20,717 bases of DNA from a virus: positions 1 to 20,717 of the IMG/VR virus record IMGVR_UViG_3300025828_000247. The stretch is one strand, 5' to 3'. Below, piece by piece: positions 18,548-20,717 of this stretch. Below the pieces are notes generated by a model. The model was given only the letters and a program-made list of their open reading frames with translations. It was not told the DNA's origin and made no database searches. Numbering within the stretch: position 1 is the first letter of the stretch; every line of letters begins with the position of its first letter. Position numbers and translations under genes: made by a program.

Positions 18548-20640
18548 TAAAACCTTCCGCCGGTAACAGCTTGAGCAGGAGCTTGATCTGGATATCTAGG
18601 AGCTTGTTGGGCCTGTTTTATAGCCTCAACATCAACTTTTGCTCCATATTGTCCAAGTATCTTTGCGGCCTCAATAATCAAATCTTGATCCATCTTATCG
18701 CGCTCTCTGTCATCCTGAGCAATAGCCTTTTGAGCATCCACTTGCATCTTTACCAAATCAGTTTGAGCCTTAGTCTGAGCCTTTAGTTGCTCGGCCTGTA
18801 CCATTGCTGTTCCAGGATCAAGTGGTTGTGGCTTCTGCGATGCTTCCATCATCTTCATCTGTATTAACTGCTGTTCCATTTGCTCATTCAATGGCGAGAA
18901 GTATCTATCGCTGTTTCTAATGCCAGCAACCGCCAACATATCAGCCAACGTATTGCGGATTAGAGTCATCGTTACCAAGCCATTGCCTGGGCCATATGTC
19001 TGCCATATCTGCATTTGTAGCCCTAGAGCTTGTTGCAGTGCGGCGGCCTTCTGATCATCCTGTCCTGTACCAAGACCGACGTTACACATAACGTCCATAC
19101 TGGTGTTCCAAGAACGTGGATCAATAGGTACAAACTGGCTATTCATACGCATTAATTGCTCTTCGTCACTGTTCTCTACAAACAGCCTCAACATGAGCTT
19201 AAATAAGCGCCTCATGCCACCTTCTGCCAGATTCCTTGCCATTACCTCTACCTGAGCAGCGCCACCCTGTGCGGTCAACTGAGCCGCCGTAGCGGTAGTA
19301 TTTTGAAGGGCATCTGGATCTAGCCCCATAGCGGCCCTAGAAACGCCTGTCTTGCCCTCAATCATCTGATCCATATACTGGATAGCCGTAAGCGTGTTAG
19401 CGGCTACAAACGGCACAGATATCTCTTGTATGGAGTTTGGAGACTTCATGCGGATAATCCCGCCAATCTCGTTATTTAGAAGATCGTCTACATTTACCTG
19501 ATTTTCAACAAAGCCAAGCCTTGGATTGTTGGTCAATGCCACGTTATCCAGAACGCCACGAAGCATGGCCGTAGCAGCGTCTTGATCAGTCATAATCAAA
19601 TCTGCAACAGATCGGCCAAAGAATGCGTGTGGCTCTGGATCTATCTCAAATATGGCGAATGGCACTTCTGTCCAAGGCTCATAATCCAATAACTGATAAT
19701 CATTGCCGCCAAGCATAAATTTGTATAACTGGGCAACTCCAGTGCCTTCGATATCCATCTTCATGTAGGCCTCGGTAATTGCCACCAGCTTCATTGACAA
19801 GTCTGGCGTTTGCTCATCCTCGTCCATTTGGTATCCGCGACGCTCAAAATCTTCTTGTTCTGAGTATGTATCGCTGGAACCAATTCCGGTTAGCTTTGAG
19901 ACTTGATCAAAATCGTATCCCATGTTTACAACGTCAGATACACGCATTTCTGTGCGGTGAGCTATGACATAGAAGTCATCTATTGATCGAGCATTTCTGT
20001 CCACCATAAATTCCTCTGGCGGAACTGACTCGACCTTTAAACGCCCTTTTTCATTCTTTCGTATAATCGTGACAGAATGTTCTCTAGCTTCCATTTCCAT
20101 GCCCATTTCATCAATGGATATAGAACTTTCTTCGCTATGCTCAATAACTTCAATGTCATCTTCACTAACAATTGCGGTAAATTCATCATCGGTTAAATTT
20201 GTATAAGAGTAAGTTTCAGATTCTGTATATTTGTCCCAATATACCTTTAGAACTCCAACTTTCTTAACTAATGCGTCATGAAACGCATCATTTACAATGC
20301 GGTATCCGCCAAGCTCGCTGAATGCCCAGTGCATGTACTGAGTAGCCATTTGAGCCGTTGCTATATCTTCTGGCCCTTTTGGAACGTACTCAACAGGCTT
20401 ATCCGTAGATAGAAACACGCGCATAAGGCTTGGCTTAATAGCTCGAACCGTGTCTCGAACTTTAGTGGCAACTACCTTTGATCTGCCGTCCTCTTGGCCA
20501 ATATCTACTTCGCCGTCAAAGTAACGTTGAGCTTTAATCCTATCTTCTGCTATTTCGCTTTCAATGAAGTCAACAGCATCTTGCACAGCGTTCTGTACAA
20601 TGCCTTCAATCTTCGTTTTATCCATGCGTTCTGGCTTCAT
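18547..20640 (-). CDS. Portal protein
   Basis: A 697-residue portal protein of the large environmental-podovirus kind. Early part: ESEIAEDRIKAQRYFDGEV, then GRSKVVATKVRDTVRAIKPSL near 50-75, the usual clamp and wing strands; then many Glu-rich inserts. A hallmark of such portals appears at about 330: PHAFFGRSVADLIMTDQD, then AAMGLDPDALQNTTATAAQL. A Gln-rich helical C-terminus (MEQQLIQMKMMEASQ, AEQLKAQTKAQTDLVKM) is probably the barrel. It forms the twelve-fold ring for DNA entry. AAGGAA lies 7 bases before the ATG. The stop overlaps the next start. Confidence 0.9.
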   Translation of the reverse strand: MKPERMDKTKIEGIVQNAVQDAVDFIESEIAEDRIKAQRYFDGEVDIGQEDGRSKVVATKVRDTVRAIKPSLMRVFLSTDKPVEYVPKGPEDIATAQMATQYMHWAFSELGGYRIVNDAFHDALVKKVGVLKVYWDKYTESETYSYTNLTDDEFTAIVSEDDIEVIEHSEESSISIDEMGMEMEAREHSVTIIRKNEKGRLKVESVPPEEFMVDRNARSIDDFYVIAHRTEMRVSDVVNMGYDFDQVSKLTGIGSSDTYSEQEDFERRGYQMDEDEQTPDLSMKLVAITEAYMKMDIEGTGVAQLYKFMLGGNDYQLLDYEPWTEVPFAIFEIDPEPHAFFGRSVADLIMTDQDAATAMLRGVLDNVALTNNPRLGFVENQVNVDDLLNNEIGGIIRMKSPNSIQEISVPFVAANTLTAIQYMDQMIEGKTGVSRAAMGLDPDALQNTTATAAQLTAQGGAAQVEVMARNLAEGGMRRLFKLMLRLFVENSDEEQLMRMNSQFVPIDPRSWNTSMDVMCNVGLGTGQDDQKAAALQQALGLQMQIWQTYGPGNGLVTMTLIRNTLADMLAVAGIRNSDRYFSPLNEQMEQQLIQMKMMEASQKPQPLDPGTAMVQAEQLKAQTKAQTDLVKMQVDAQKAIAQDDRERDKMDQDLIIEAAKILGQYGAKVDVEAIKQAQQAPRYPDQAPAQAVTGGRF

Positions 20641-20650
20641 TTATATTTCC

Positions 20651-20717
20651 TTATGGCATTTCTGGCAAACTTTGTTGAGCTTCTTTTATTGCGCTTTCAG
20701 AAGATGGCCCTAAATAT
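20651..20717 (-). CDS. C-terminal end of an upstream gene (22 aa visible)
   Basis: The minus strand is open from the edge to a TAA at 20651-20653, reading YLGPSSESAIKEAQQSLPEM then P. The stop merges with the portal ribosome site (TAAGGAAATATAAATG), as is usual in this operon. Large terminase genes commonly precede portal genes, so this may be its tail or a small gene in between; 22 residues cannot tell. Confidence 0.5.
   Translation of the reverse strand, partial: YLGPSSESAIKEAQQSLPEMP

Overview
The window looks like part of the genome of a tailed bacteriophage of a Gram-negative, probably aquatic, bacterium. The evidence is a portal-scaffold-capsid block, a phage recombination and replication block, very dense packing with stop/start overlaps (ATGA, TAATG, TGATG), and no housekeeping genes. 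A candidate lipoprotein and several exported proteins point to a diderm host. The capsid and portal read like those of environmental podovirus/siphovirus genomes with an SU10-type (DUF5309) capsid. That placement comes from remembered family patterns, not from a search.

Layout. (1) Bases 1-1203, minus strand: a small HTH repressor followed with overlap by a TOPRIM primase-helicase that runs off the left edge. (2) 1204-1661: a divergent control region with two matching operator-like inverted repeats, one over a minus-strand promoter and one at the -35 of a strong plus-strand promoter; a tiny HExxH protein lies between them. (3) 1662-11172, plus strand, early/middle genes: small proteins of unknown function, then a Sak4-like ATPase, a DUF669 ssDNA-binding-like protein, a YdaS-like HTH and an Fe-S PD-(D/E)XK exonuclease (together a recombination module). 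These are followed by a DNA-modification group (Mom-like protein, C5-cytosine methyltransferase with a 200-codon overlapping frame, and an A+T-rich gene of unknown function), a DEAD/DEAH helicase, a VRR-NUC nuclease and a membrane-anchored HTH protein. A strong terminator at about 11200 closes this block. (4) 20717-11189, minus strand, late genes: the tail end of an upstream gene, portal, a small protein, scaffold, major capsid protein, a strong terminator, then a chain of small or exported proteins: two signal-peptide proteins, a membrane-anchored coiled coil with four 29-residue repeats, several tiny Lys-rich proteins, an HNH endonuclease VII, a holin-like protein and a lipoprotein.

How it works together (inference). 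The small repressor shuts off its own promoter and the rightward early promoter through the shared operator. Once released, the early genes supply recombination, replication and DNA-protection functions, and the convergent late operon builds the head and probably a lysis or envelope module. No terminase, integrase or recognisable tail gene lies in the window; they must lie beyond its edges or be unrecognised. No tRNA, rRNA, CRISPR array or insertion sequence was seen. Four short genes below 60 codons (11675-11812, 11812-11928, 12699-12848, 15615-15740), the left-edge primase-helicase and a 22-codon partial gene at the right edge were found by reading the sequence directly.
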